Assembly: GCA_051208035.1 (NCBI GenBank)
Contig: JBPJFZ010000014.1
Span: forward strand, 1-64,000
Direction: 5' to 3'
Source of the DNA: JACKOB01 sp024234575
Lineage (GTDB): Bacteria; Pseudomonadota; Gammaproteobacteria; Pseudomonadales; Oleiphilaceae
Length of the DNA: 64,000 nucleotides
The notes below the pieces were generated by a model. It did not search any database. It was not told the DNA's origin and saw nothing but the letters and a program-made list of their open reading frames with translations. The number at the start of each line of letters is the position of its first letter. The stretch's first letter is position 1. Below, piece after piece: positions 25,894 through 35,700 of this stretch. The position numbers and the translations under genes were made by a program.

Positions 25894-27015
25894 ATGGAAA
25901 TCCAATCGTTTAACCCGCCACGCCGTATCTTAATGGGACCTGGACCTACCGACGTTCCCCCAAGAGTGCTGGCAGCATTGTCCCGCCCAACCATCGGCCA
26001 CCTCGATCCGCTCTTTGTTAAAATGATGGACGAGTTGAAGTCATTGCTGAAATACACTTTTCAAACCAGCAGTGATTACACTATGGCGGTTTCAGCTCCA
26101 GGCTCTGCCGGGATGGAGGCTTGCTTCGTTAACCTGGTTGAGCCGGGCGAAAAAGTCATCGTCTGCAGAAACGGTGTATTTGGCGAAAGAATGCGAGAAA
26201 ACGTCATGCGCTGCGGTGGCGAGGCCATTATCGTTGATGATCCTTGGGGAAGAGCTGTCACGCCCGAAAAATTAGAAGCGACTCTAAAAGCACACCCGGA
26301 TACTAAAATCGTCGCTTTTGTGCATGCCGAAACATCCACCGGCGCACTGTCGGATGCGAAAACCCTTTGCGCTATAGCAAAGAGATATGGCTGTCTGACT
26401 ATTGTCGATACAGTTACATCATTGGGAGGTGTTGAAGTACAAGTGGATGGCTGGCAAATGGATGCGGTTTACTCGGGCAGCCAAAAATGTTTGTCCTGTG
26501 TACCTGGGCTATCACCCGTAACCTTTGGCAAAGCCGCCGTTGAAAAAATCAAACAACGTAAATCCCCAGTGCAAAGCTGGTTTTTGGATCAAAGTCTGGT
26601 AATGTCTTATTGGTCTGGCGAAGGTAAAAGAGCCTATCATCATACTGCGCCGGTGAATGCCCTTTACGCCCTGCATGAAGCCCTGTTGCTGGTTCAGCAG
26701 GAGACTTTAGAGCAAGTATGGTTGCGTCATAAAACGCAGCACCTTAATTTGCGGGCAGGTTTGGAGGAGCTAGGGTTCGAATTTATTGTGCCAGAATCCG
26801 AAAGGTTGCCTCAGCTAAACACCGTCTACATCCCCGAAGGCAAAGATGACGTGGCAGTTCGTTCATTTCTGCTACAAAACTATAATCTGGAAATCGGCGC
26901 AGGCCTCGGCGCCTTTGCAGGCAAGGCGTGGCGCATTGGCTTGATGGGTTATGGGGCACGCAATGAAAACGTTGCGGTATGTTTACATGCTTTGGCTAAG
27001 GCATTAAAAAACTAA
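25894..27015 (+). CDS. Class V aminotransferase, alanine/serine–glyoxylate type
   Basis: A 373-residue fold-type I PLP enzyme with MGPGPTDVPPRVL at the start, PLP lysine K198 in YSGSQKCLS and cofactor aspartate in IVDTVTSLGG (D172). It matches alanine–glyoxylate/serine–pyruvate aminotransferases, which exchange amino groups between alanine or serine and glyoxylate. The substrate cannot be fixed from sequence. A GC-rich hairpin lies 56 bp after the stop, and a bidirectional terminator further down. Confidence 0.9.
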   Translation: MEIQSFNPPRRILMGPGPTDVPPRVLAALSRPTIGHLDPLFVKMMDELKSLLKYTFQTSSDYTMAVSAPGSAGMEACFVNLVEPGEKVIVCRNGVFGERMRENVMRCGGEAIIVDDPWGRAVTPEKLEATLKAHPDTKIVAFVHAETSTGALSDAKTLCAIAKRYGCLTIVDTVTSLGGVEVQVDGWQMDAVYSGSQKCLSCVPGLSPVTFGKAAVEKIKQRKSPVQSWFLDQSLVMSYWSGEGKRAYHHTAPVNALYALHEALLLVQQETLEQVWLRHKTQHLNLRAGLEELGFEFIVPESERLPQLNTVYIPEGKDDVAVRSFLLQNYNLEIGAGLGAFAGKAWRIGLMGYGARNENVAVCLHALAKALKN

Positions 27016-27070
27016 CCCTGCCAGCAGCAGTCAGTGCTGACAAAGAATATGGTGAGAGTCGCCGGTAGTA

Positions 27071-27087
27071 GCCGAGGAACACTCGGC
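27071..27087 (+). other. GC-rich hairpin downstream of the aminotransferase gene
   Basis: GCCGAG (27071-27076) and CTCGGC (27082-27087) form a 6-bp stem with a 5-nt loop. A flanking GAGAGT/ACTCTC pair can close a larger structure. No T-tract follows. It could be a processed 3' UTR element or a small RNA. Confidence 0.35.
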
Positions 27088-27235
27088 GATTATCGCGAAA
27101 CTCTCCCAAGAGACTATTGACTAGGCCTCTGCCACCATCGAACCAAATCATAGGCCCCCTCAGCAGGCGCACCGATGGGAAAGTACATGAGGATTTTTCT
27201 AACGTGTAGGGTTCAACCAGAATGAATTACACAGA

Positions 27236-27256
27236 AAAGCGGGGGATACCCGCTTT
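27236..27256. terminator. Bidirectional terminator between the aminotransferase and the 88-aa gene
   Basis: AAAGCGGG (27236-27243) pairs perfectly with CCCGCTTT (27249-27256) across a 5-nt loop. On the minus strand the stem runs into TTTTC, so it ends the 88-residue gene's transcript. It can also act on the plus strand. Confidence 0.75.
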
Positions 27257-27265
27257 GCACGGCTC

Positions 27266-27532
27266 TCAGTATAGAGCAGACTCGTCTTCTAGCACTTCAT
27301 GGATGATTTCAATAAACATCTTATCGGCCTGACTCAGTTTTTCTGGTATCCGAACGTTAGTTTTAGCGCTGATCTCCGCCGCGATTTTAGTATCGGCATC
27401 AGGCTCGTTTTTTAACCTTCTGGCAATTTCCATACATTTTCCCGCCAGCGTTGGATCGGAAAGCGCTTTTTTAATGAAAGTACGCAGCTCTCCTATTACT
27501 TTAACCTGACGGCTCTCATCAGCACTGCTCAC
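27266..27532 (-). CDS. Small hypothetical protein near a diguanylate cyclase
   Basis: An 88-residue, charged, probably all-helical cytoplasmic protein with no recognised domain, cysteine or signal. It follows the REC-GGDEF gene by 88 bp on the same strand and has its own terminator, so it may be co-transcribed with it. The function is unknown. Confidence 0.6.
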   Translation of the reverse strand: MSSADESRQVKVIGELRTFIKKALSDPTLAGKCMEIARRLKNEPDADTKIAAEISAKTNVRIPEKLSQADKMFIEIIHEVLEDESALY

Positions 27533-27620
27533 AATATACTACCTCCGATCTATAACTTTGATAATTCGATACTTTTTAACAAAACCCTTGAGTGAAGTCA
27601 CGCACGATGACGAAGATTTA

Positions 27621-28535
27621 TTAATCGCTCTCCGCGACATAACGGTTACGACCGGAATCTTTCGCTATATACAAGCGCTTGTCAGCGAGTCCGATCAGAT
27701 CTTCTGGTGAAGTTTCAGATGTCGTTTTAGTCGCGACTCCCAAGCTTACAGTGACATAACTGGCCACCGGTGAAAACTGGTGCTCAAGGTTTTCGGATTC
27801 GACAGCTTTACGCACACGTTCAGCCACCTGGATGGCACCACTCGTTTCAGTGTTCGGAAGCAGAATAACAAACTCTTCACCACCATAACGGGCAACGATA
27901 TCAGCAGGTCGCAAGATAGCAGACTGGATTGCTTTAGCAATCATTTTTAAACAGGAATCGCCACGCAGGTGGCCGTAATTATCGTTATAGGGTTTAAATG
28001 AATCCACATCCAACATGATCAATGAAAGAGGAGAATGCTCGCGCGCAGAACGCCCGAATTCGCGCCCTAAATTCAGATAAAAGCCGCGCCGATTCATCAA
28101 ATTGGTTAGTGCATCCACCTGAGACAAACGCTCTAGCTCCCGATTCGCCCGGCTCAGTTGCTCTTGCATATTGGCGATACGTCCCATTGCACGAACCATT
28201 GATTGCAACACAGGCCCGTTAACCGGCTTACCCAGATAAGCATCACCACCAGCATTGATACCTTCCACAAAATGGCTACCAGAGAAATTAGAGCTTAAAA
28301 AAACGATGGGAATCCACTGATCTCCTAATCTCGCTCTTATTCTGCGGGTGGTCTCAAGGCCATCAATACCGGGCATTTCAACATCCATCATCACCAGATC
28401 AAATTTCTCGTGACTGAATATTTCCAAAGCATCATGGCCATCTTCGGCACCAACCGCTTTGTGTCCGACCTCTTCGATGTAAGCGATAACCAGGTCTCGA
28501 ATCGCCCTGCTATCTTCAACAACCAATACATTCAT
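27621..28535 (-). CDS. Response regulator diguanylate cyclase (REC-GGDEF)
   Basis: A 304-residue protein with an N-terminal receiver (phosphoacceptor D51 in VMMDVEMPG) and a C-terminal GGDEF domain with active-site GGEEF at 218-222. The inhibitory I-site RPAD sits at 209-212, so product feedback is likely. It should make c-di-GMP in response to phosphorylation. No cognate kinase is adjacent. The architecture is PleD/WspR-like with a single receiver. Confidence 0.93.
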   Translation of the reverse strand: MNVLVVEDSRAIRDLVIAYIEEVGHKAVGAEDGHDALEIFSHEKFDLVMMDVEMPGIDGLETTRRIRARLGDQWIPIVFLSSNFSGSHFVEGINAGGDAYLGKPVNGPVLQSMVRAMGRIANMQEQLSRANRELERLSQVDALTNLMNRRGFYLNLGREFGRSAREHSPLSLIMLDVDSFKPYNDNYGHLRGDSCLKMIAKAIQSAILRPADIVARYGGEEFVILLPNTETSGAIQVAERVRKAVESENLEHQFSPVASYVTVSLGVATKTTSETSPEDLIGLADKRLYIAKDSGRNRYVAESD

Positions 28536-28659
28536 CTATCTAACTCAGTCTGAATTCAACGAAATTCTATAGAAAGCAAAATTGCGCCCTCATCATATCT
28601 ACAGTTTAGACGGGAATGCGATTAGTGAAAGCGAGGGAAGATAAATGAGACACCAAGAT

Positions 28660-28692
28660 CCTCCTAGAGCCCAATGAAAGGGCTCTACGAGG
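28660..28692 (-). terminator. Hairpin just after the Pit gene
   Basis: TAGAGCCC (28665-28672) pairs with GGGCTCTA (28680-28687), extended by CCTC/GAGG with one mismatch. It lies 13 bp beyond the Pit stop on the minus strand. It lacks a clear T-tract, so it may be a weak terminator or a 3'-end stabiliser. Confidence 0.5.
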
Positions 28693-28705
28693 TGTGGTAA
28701 GAGGA

Positions 28706-30274
28706 TTATGCGACCATCATTCCGCGTATGGCAAAAAAGATAAATGCTGCAAGAAATGCAGAACATGGGACAGTAATAATCCAGGCTGCAGCAATTTTTA
28801 ACAAGGATGATCTTTTTACCAGCTCTTCCCTATATACATGCTTCAAGCGCTTTCTTTCTTCCTTGGTTAATTCAACTTCGGGATTCTTGCCCTTTACCAG
28901 CTTGAGCATTCTATCCATTTCATGTACTGAGGCTTTCTGAAATCCGCGCAAGAAGTGTTCAATCTTTGGCTTATCTTCGTTGGAGTGCTGTTCGGCAATC
29001 AAGTGTAATTGCGACGCATAGCTGACCTTGAGATACTCCCGCAAGAAGCCAACACCAAATATTCCACCTACGGCAATATGAGTAGAACTGACTGGCAACC
29101 CCAGTTGCGAGGCGATAATCACCGTCACTGCGGCTGCCATAGCCACACAAAATGCCCTGGTTTTGTTCAACTCAGTGATTTCAGACCCTACTGTCTTAAT
29201 CAGTTTTGGCCCGTATAACATCAACCCCAGAGAGATACCGATCGCCCCCACCATCATTACCCATAACGGAATCGCCGCCTTTTGGCTGATGCCATGGGTC
29301 ATTAACGAGTCACTGATAGCCGCCAATGGCCCCACTGCGTTGGCAACATCATTAGCGCCATGGGCAAAACTAAGCAAAGCAGCGGCAAAAATTAGCGGTA
29401 CCGTGAACAAAGAGTTAACCCCTTTTTGATCATTACTCAAACTAAGCGCTGCTTTCTTAATCAGTGGTTTGACAATGGTATAAACAATCGCAGCACCGGC
29501 CAAGCCGATGAGCGCAGCACCAGTAAAATCAAATTTCCAGATTTTCTTGAGACCTTTTAGCACGAGATAGGTGATAAATGCCCACGCCATAGCCGCCAAT
29601 AAAACAGGTACGACTTTTTTCGCCGCTGCCATCATGTCATCCTGGTAGTACACCGTCTTCTTTATGACATAGAGTATGGCTGCCGCAATAATCCCCCCAA
29701 GCAGTGGCGATATAATCCAGCTGGCTGCAATAGCGCCCACAACATTCCAACGGGCAACCTCCATACCTCCGGCGGCAATACCTGCGCCGAGCACGCCTCC
29801 AACGATAGAGTGGGTCGTTGATACGGGCGCACCAACAAATGTGGCAAGATTAAGCCAGAGCGCACCCGCTAAAAGTGCGGCCATCATCAACCACACGAAC
29901 GTATCTGGATCGGTAATGGCTGAGGGGTCTATAATGCCGTTTTTAATCGTACTAACAACATCGCCACCCGCAATCAATGCTCCAGTAGCTTCAAATACAG
30001 CAGCGATAATTATCGCCCCCGTCATTGTCAGTGCCTTGGATCCAACAGCCGGACCAACGTTATTAGCAACATCATTGGCACCGATGTTCATTGCCATATA
30101 ACCACCAATCATGGCAGCGATAACAAGCATATAGCTCTGCTCTATGCCTCTTGCGTGGATTGAAACGTACAGCATGATGCCGGCAAAGAATAAGAGCGCG
30201 AAGCCAATTCTTACAATTTCCAGCCGATAACTACCTGCTGCTTTCTCCAAGTCACCCAAATCTCTAAACTCCAT
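28706..30274 (-). CDS. Pit-type low-affinity inorganic phosphate transporter
   Basis: A 522-residue membrane protein with the duplicated PiT signature: NIGANDVANNVGPAVGSKAL in the first half and SFAHGANDVANAVGPLAAI in the second. About ten hydrophobic helices are visible, with a charged cytoplasmic stretch near 420-475. It imports metal-phosphate with protons or sodium. No PhoU-like DUF47 partner gene adjoins it. Flanking genes are c-di-GMP enzymes rather than Pho regulon members. Confidence 0.92.
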   Translation of the reverse strand: MEFRDLGDLEKAAGSYRLEIVRIGFALLFFAGIMLYVSIHARGIEQSYMLVIAAMIGGYMAMNIGANDVANNVGPAVGSKALTMTGAIIIAAVFEATGALIAGGDVVSTIKNGIIDPSAITDPDTFVWLMMAALLAGALWLNLATFVGAPVSTTHSIVGGVLGAGIAAGGMEVARWNVVGAIAASWIISPLLGGIIAAAILYVIKKTVYYQDDMMAAAKKVVPVLLAAMAWAFITYLVLKGLKKIWKFDFTGAALIGLAGAAIVYTIVKPLIKKAALSLSNDQKGVNSLFTVPLIFAAALLSFAHGANDVANAVGPLAAISDSLMTHGISQKAAIPLWVMMVGAIGISLGLMLYGPKLIKTVGSEITELNKTRAFCVAMAAAVTVIIASQLGLPVSSTHIAVGGIFGVGFLREYLKVSYASQLHLIAEQHSNEDKPKIEHFLRGFQKASVHEMDRMLKLVKGKNPEVELTKEERKRLKHVYREELVKRSSLLKIAAAWIITVPCSAFLAAFIFFAIRGMMVA

Positions 30275-30567
30275 AACAATGCTCTCTATATTTTGTCGAA
30301 ATCAGACAACCGGTTATAAACTCTCTGGACATACAATTCCCCTAGATTCGCTGTCAGCAGGTGCGCACTTTATCCTAGACAGCCTCATTTTTGTATTGTT
30401 TTACAACTACAGTTTACTAATCGGCGTTTTTCAAATTCTGATCCCGAACAATTTTCATTCAATCCTGCGCAACGAATAATATAAGTTAACAAAAAAAAAG
30501 GTGCTCACCGCCAAAGCTTACTAAACTATGTAAATGGTGCGGGCATAATTTATGCGCCGCCTTTAAG

Positions 30568-31749
30568 GTGCCTTATTACAAGCACTTAAATCCGAGAATG
30601 GAATCGCTGCTTAGCGATGGCAGAAACATTACAAAAATAATGCAGAAAACTAACGGCAAGCACAATTTGGCAAAACCCGTATCCGCACTTGACCCTCAGC
30701 GTGCGGAGGACATTTGGATATTGCAGATTTTGCAATGGATCGTCTACGTGGCGATTTTTTTGCTGATATCCATTGGCGTTAAATCGATTTATTCGGGACA
30801 TATCGAACACGGCTACATCCTGTTTTTCTTCGCACTATTGATGTTGCTGAACGTCTCAATTTTTGAACGCTCCGAATCAGAGAAGTTCTTCCGCACATTT
30901 TTTGTTTTAACCGTCGCGACTCTTTTTATCTACCTGACCGCATCCGGGGGTGAAAACAACACGGGGCCACTTTGGTTTTATGTATTTCCCCCTCTTATTT
31001 TCTACTTGCTTGGCTTGCGTCTAGGGCTAACAGTGATTACTAGCTGCTTTTTAATGATTGCAGTTATTTTTAAGTTTCCGGAGCTACCTTTCGTAACCAC
31101 GAAGTACCACCCGGATTTTCAGCTTCGTTTTCTGACATCAATCAGTTTCGTTACCGTGTTCAGCTACACACTAGACTTTTCGAGACGGAGGGCGCGTGAC
31201 GAGCTAATAAGGCTCGCCGATAAATATGAGCATGCATCAAAAACTGATGAACTGACACAGCTGTCCAATCGGCGCGAAATGTTGTCACGACTCAATGCCG
31301 AGTTTTATCGCTACCAGCGACATGGCCACCACTTTTCGGTGATGCTAATAGATATTGACCACTTTAAACATATCAACGATCAATATGGCCACGATGCCGG
31401 AGACGTCGTATTAAAACAATTCGCTGAACAGCTCACCGCCCATTCACGGCAATTGGATCTAGCCGCCCGCTGGGGAGGAGAAGAGTTTCTTGTGTTATTG
31501 CCCGAGACTTCTTTAGTGCAGGCATTATCCATTGCAGAGCGGCTACGGGCCAAAATTGAGGCTACAGAGTTTAATTTTCAGAATCTTGTGATTCCTGTGC
31601 GCATTAGCGCAGGGGTCTGCTCGATCAGCCAATTTGAAAGCACTGAAGGATTATTGAGGCAAACAGATATGAACCTTTACGAAGCCAAAATGAAAGGTCG
31701 CAACAGAATTATTCCCATGGTGAAGACGAATAGTTCATCGGACTCCTGA
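30568..31749 (+). CDS. Membrane diguanylate cyclase (N-terminal helices + GGDEF)
   Basis: A 393-residue protein with about five to six transmembrane helices (~50-205) and a C-terminal GGDEF domain with GGEEF at 303-307 and I-site RQLD at 294-297, so it should be an active, feedback-inhibited c-di-GMP synthase. The start is placed at a GTG. An ATG ten codons downstream is possible. The EAL gene follows 41 bp later on the same strand, pairing a synthase with a likely phosphodiesterase. Confidence 0.9.
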   Translation: MPYYKHLNPRMESLLSDGRNITKIMQKTNGKHNLAKPVSALDPQRAEDIWILQILQWIVYVAIFLLISIGVKSIYSGHIEHGYILFFFALLMLLNVSIFERSESEKFFRTFFVLTVATLFIYLTASGGENNTGPLWFYVFPPLIFYLLGLRLGLTVITSCFLMIAVIFKFPELPFVTTKYHPDFQLRFLTSISFVTVFSYTLDFSRRRARDELIRLADKYEHASKTDELTQLSNRREMLSRLNAEFYRYQRHGHHFSVMLIDIDHFKHINDQYGHDAGDVVLKQFAEQLTAHSRQLDLAARWGGEEFLVLLPETSLVQALSIAERLRAKIEATEFNFQNLVIPVRISAGVCSISQFESTEGLLRQTDMNLYEAKMKGRNRIIPMVKTNSSSDS

Positions 31750-31790
31750 TAGTGTCATTGTCAAAACTTTAGCAAAGGTTTACTACTGCT

Positions 31791-34421
31791 GTGCGAAAGT
31801 GCCTGCCATACGATAGAAACTTGCTGCTAATTCCAGCCATGAGCATTATTTTACTGATGCTGAGCATGGCTGCGCCAGCTTCTGTCAGCGCCGAAGACAC
31901 GCCTATATATTCAGCAACTCATTACTATATACCCGGTGTCCGCTATTTCTTGGAGTCCCCGACGACCATCGAGAGTACACTGGAATCGGTTCTGGCAAAA
32001 GAAAACGACACCTGGCAGCTTTCCTCGCAAAATAACCTCAATCTTGGCTATAAAGATCAGGTGTTGTGGATAAAATTTAAACTTGCACCTGGGTTACTCC
32101 AAGACCGAAACCAGCTGATAGAAATAGCCTATCCCCATTTGGATAATATTTCGTTCTATCAAATACGAAACAGCGCGATTATTCAGCAACAAACCACCGG
32201 CGATACATTGCCATTTAATCAACGGCCGGTCGAACACGCGCATTTTCTATTCCCAATTATTACTGAAGACAGCCGGAACGATACATTTGTGTTTCGCATA
32301 CAAACTTCAGGTACCTTACAGATCCCTTTAAAAGTTTGGGAAAACGAAGCTTTTTTTATTCATAGCAGCAAAGTCGAGCAAATACACGCGGCCTACTATG
32401 GGATTCTGCTGGTTATCATTACCTTTAACTTCGTGATTTTTGCCGCCTTAAGAGAGAGAACCTACCTCTATTACTGCCTCTCTACATTTGGCTATCTCTC
32501 TCTGATTTCAACGTTACGTGGTAAAACTTTTCAGTTGTTTTGGCCCAATATGCCGCAGGTGCAAGATTTTGTCATGCTCACATCTACCCCCTCTGCACTG
32601 ATATTCTCGGCATTGTTTGCAACGTCATTTTTATCGTTGAAAAGAACCAATAACTTCCTTTACAAACTACTGCTTATTGTTGCTGGGCTTTCTGGAATAA
32701 GCCTGCTTGCATCATTTTTTATTCCTTATCACACCTCGATACAAATATCTGTTTTACTAGCCATTCCCGGCTGCCTTGTCTTGTTAATTGCAGGCCCGAC
32801 ACAGTGGTATCGTGGACAGAAAGCGGCGCGCCTGTATTCAATAGCCTGGGCACTTCTGGCCGCAGGAGGCACATTAGCCGCTCTAAACAAAGCAGGCATT
32901 CTGCCCATAAACTTTATTACCGAATATGGCATGGAAATAGGTTCTGCATTGGAGGCCATGATTCTGTCCGTAGCGTTGGCAGAACGCCTGTATCGTGAGC
33001 GCGAAGACAAAGTAAAAGCGCAAAGTGCAACGATCAAAGAACATAACGAACGGCGCATTGCCGAGTTGACCATTATCCGGCAAGCATTAACTCACCCGGT
33101 CACGAAGCTGCCAAACTACACGCACTTTGAGATGTGCGTGAATAACTGGATCTCGGAAAACCCAGACGTACCTTTTGCCATTGTGATTATCCAGCTCTCT
33201 AACTTTCACGAAATCAATAAAACACTGGGTTATGGCAACGCCGACAAGTTACTGGTGCAAATAGCACACCGTCTTAACGCCATCGCCGAACAAGCCCCGG
33301 GCGTAAGAATTTTAGAAAAAACCGAATCGAGAAACTTTTATGCCAGTTCTTTTGAAGGTGCTACGTTTGGCCTTGCCATAGAGCTGAATGTGTGGCGGCA
33401 TCGTGATGAAGAAATCAAACGATTCCTGCGAAACATATCTTCGCCAACTGAATTTGCCGGCATGATCATCGAACTGCCACCACATACCGGTACCGCCAAT
33501 TACCCTGAAAATGGTGAAGATGCCAGCTCTCTCATTCGCCGAGCGCATGTTGCCATGGAGTACGCACACCGATTTGAGAATCACTTAGCCCACTATCGAT
33601 CAGAGCAAGACCCCTACAATGCAAAAAGGTTAACGCTAATTTCTGAACTAAAACGAGCGATTCAGGAAGATCTTCTCGAGCTATACCTGCAGCCAAAAAT
33701 TAATCTGCAAACGATGGATGTGATTGGGGTAGAAGCACTCTTGCGCTGGCATCACCCTAGTTTTGGCTTCGTGCCACCTGATGAATTTGTTATCGTTGCC
33801 GAGCAAACTGGCATTATCAAACCCCTTACCCGCTGGGTACTGCGACACGCCCTCGTGCATCTGAAGCACCTTGAGAAAAAGGGCTACAAACTAAACATGT
33901 CGATTAATATTTCACCCAACAACCTAAAAGAGTCTGACTTTAACGTCTATGTAAACTCTCTATTACAGGAGTTTAGAATTGCTCCCGAGCAAATCACGCT
34001 GGAACTCACCGAAACTTCGATGATGGCAGACCCATTAAAAGCACTCGAGGCACTCAACCAGTTACACAAGACTGGTGTCAGGCTATCTATTGACGACTTC
34101 GGCACCGGCTACTCTTCGCTTTCCTACATCAAGAAAGTACCAGCGCAAGAAATCAAGATTGATAAATCATTAATATTTGAGCTTGATAAACTCACTGATG
34201 ACGAAGTGCTGGTTAGAACGACTGTTGATATGTGTCATAGCCTGGGCTTCAAAGTCGTTGCCGAAGGCGTTGAAAGTGTCGAAGTGAGCGAAAAACTGGT
34301 TAGTATGGGCTGCGATCTCGTGCAGGGATATTACTTCTCCAAACCCTTGCCAATAACGGAATTTGAGAAATGGATCGTGAATTATAGACATGATGCATTA
34401 TCTAAAAACGGCAGTCTCTGA
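31791..34421 (+). CDS. 7TMR-DISM receptor with degenerate GGDEF and EAL phosphodiesterase
   Basis: An 876-residue protein with a signal peptide, a periplasmic 7TMR-DISM extracellular domain (~40-190), seven transmembrane helices (~195-400), a degenerate GGDEF domain and an EAL domain (~615-870). The GGDEF site reads SSFEG, with the synthase motif lost. EAL is intact at 648-650, and DDFGTGYSS and the EIKID lysine segment are kept, predicting c-di-GMP hydrolysis. It starts at GTG, with an alternative ATG 16 codons on. It probably shares a transcript with the upstream cyclase and senses an extracellular ligand. Confidence 0.9.
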   Translation: MRKCLPYDRNLLLIPAMSIILLMLSMAAPASVSAEDTPIYSATHYYIPGVRYFLESPTTIESTLESVLAKENDTWQLSSQNNLNLGYKDQVLWIKFKLAPGLLQDRNQLIEIAYPHLDNISFYQIRNSAIIQQQTTGDTLPFNQRPVEHAHFLFPIITEDSRNDTFVFRIQTSGTLQIPLKVWENEAFFIHSSKVEQIHAAYYGILLVIITFNFVIFAALRERTYLYYCLSTFGYLSLISTLRGKTFQLFWPNMPQVQDFVMLTSTPSALIFSALFATSFLSLKRTNNFLYKLLLIVAGLSGISLLASFFIPYHTSIQISVLLAIPGCLVLLIAGPTQWYRGQKAARLYSIAWALLAAGGTLAALNKAGILPINFITEYGMEIGSALEAMILSVALAERLYREREDKVKAQSATIKEHNERRIAELTIIRQALTHPVTKLPNYTHFEMCVNNWISENPDVPFAIVIIQLSNFHEINKTLGYGNADKLLVQIAHRLNAIAEQAPGVRILEKTESRNFYASSFEGATFGLAIELNVWRHRDEEIKRFLRNISSPTEFAGMIIELPPHTGTANYPENGEDASSLIRRAHVAMEYAHRFENHLAHYRSEQDPYNAKRLTLISELKRAIQEDLLELYLQPKINLQTMDVIGVEALLRWHHPSFGFVPPDEFVIVAEQTGIIKPLTRWVLRHALVHLKHLEKKGYKLNMSINISPNNLKESDFNVYVNSLLQEFRIAPEQITLELTETSMMADPLKALEALNQLHKTGVRLSIDDFGTGYSSLSYIKKVPAQEIKIDKSLIFELDKLTDDEVLVRTTVDMCHSLGFKVVAEGVESVEVSEKLVSMGCDLVQGYYFSKPLPITEFEKWIVNYRHDALSKNGSL

Positions 34422-34450
34422 TGCAGCGTTAACATCCTCCTGACCTGTGT

Positions 34451-35671
34451 ATGCATCGTCTGACGCACAACATTCCCCTACTCTACTTGGCGCATAAAGG
34501 CTTAACAGGCATAATCCACACCCGTTATAACAACAGGGCAATCACGGCAGTGGAATTATTAAAGCTTGAGTTTCTAGGGAAAAGCCTTCGACTTGAAGGG
34601 TCGATGGCTGGCTGGCAGCAACTATTTTGGGGAGGCGACCTGGTGTCACAAGTTGCCGCGTCTGCTGACGAATCCCCAACACGGATACACCACTTTCAAT
34701 TGCATGCAAGGCGAAGCAGCTTAGAGCAGACAACAGAGAGCGAAAGTCAGGTGGAAGTAATTCAGTGCACCCTCGAAGCGGATATTCATTGGCAACCGTT
34801 CAGTTTTAAGTATCGCGTGCTGATCAACGGACAAGAGCATGCCAGTGGTGAACGCAACACTAAAGACATAGAGCAACAGGTTCCGGAGCGCCCGGTGGCC
34901 GTTAAATCCAGGTTCAGTCTGGTTGGACTTGGCCTGCTCGCCATGAAATTACTCAAAAGCGCCAAGCTGGTTAAAGTAGCATTGGCCGGTGCCAGTCTGG
35001 CAGCCTACTCGTGGTTCTTTTCTTTAGAGTTTGCCCTGTCGTTAATTGCCTGTCTGGTATTCCACGAGTATGGTCACATTCGCGCGATGAAACACTTCAA
35101 CATGCCCACCAAAGGTATCTACCTCATCCCTTTTTTTGGAGGCCTGGCGCTTTCAGACGGAAAAATTAACACCCGCTGGCAAGATGTTGTGATTTCAATC
35201 ATGGGGCCGTTTTTTGGTCTAGGGATGTCGCTAGTCTGCCTGATTGCATATTGGCTTACCGACAACATATTCTTTGCCGGATTAGCGACTTTTAACTCAC
35301 TGCTTAACATATTTAATCTGCTGCCAATACTGCCACTTGATGGCGGCCATATATTGAAAAGCGTCAGTTTTTCGATGAACAGTAAAGTCGGGCTCATCAC
35401 ATGCGTGCTGGCCGCGGCTTTTGGAGTTTGGCTTAGTTATACCCTTGGACTGGCGCTGCTGGGCTTTCTATTGTTAATTGGTAGTCTGGAGATATTTTTT
35501 GAGTGGCGAGGCCGCCACCAAAGCCATCTGTTGCCACTGGACCGCTATGGCCAAATCTTCACCACGGTCTGGTACGTGCTTACCGTGGCAAGTTTTGTTG
35601 CCATTATCTGGTATCTGGCCAGCAGTGGCGATGCGTTACTGAGCTTGCCGCTGAAGATATTACAAAGTTAG
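34451..35671 (+). CDS. M50-family membrane metalloprotease-like protein
   Basis: A 406-residue protein with an unassigned N-terminal soluble part (~1-150) and a polytopic C-terminal half. The zinc motif HEYGH is at 205-209 in a membrane helix, and LPLDGGH (D297) supplies the second M50 site. The catalytic residues are complete, so it should cut within membranes. It is not RseP: it lacks PDZ insertions and the usual bamA/lpx neighbours. It follows the EAL gene by 29 bp, so it may belong to the same unit. Confidence 0.82.
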   Translation: MHRLTHNIPLLYLAHKGLTGIIHTRYNNRAITAVELLKLEFLGKSLRLEGSMAGWQQLFWGGDLVSQVAASADESPTRIHHFQLHARRSSLEQTTESESQVEVIQCTLEADIHWQPFSFKYRVLINGQEHASGERNTKDIEQQVPERPVAVKSRFSLVGLGLLAMKLLKSAKLVKVALAGASLAAYSWFFSLEFALSLIACLVFHEYGHIRAMKHFNMPTKGIYLIPFFGGLALSDGKINTRWQDVVISIMGPFFGLGMSLVCLIAYWLTDNIFFAGLATFNSLLNIFNLLPILPLDGGHILKSVSFSMNSKVGLITCVLAAAFGVWLSYTLGLALLGFLLLIGSLEIFFEWRGRHQSHLLPLDRYGQIFTTVWYVLTVASFVAIIWYLASSGDALLSLPLKILQS

Positions 35672-35700
35672 GTGGGCTGATAGTACCATCAGCCTATCTT

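Noticed and set aside
30528..30567. GCATAA/TTATGC inverted repeat before the membrane GGDEF gene
   Set aside because: The stem is short and the flanks do not pair, so chance is likely.
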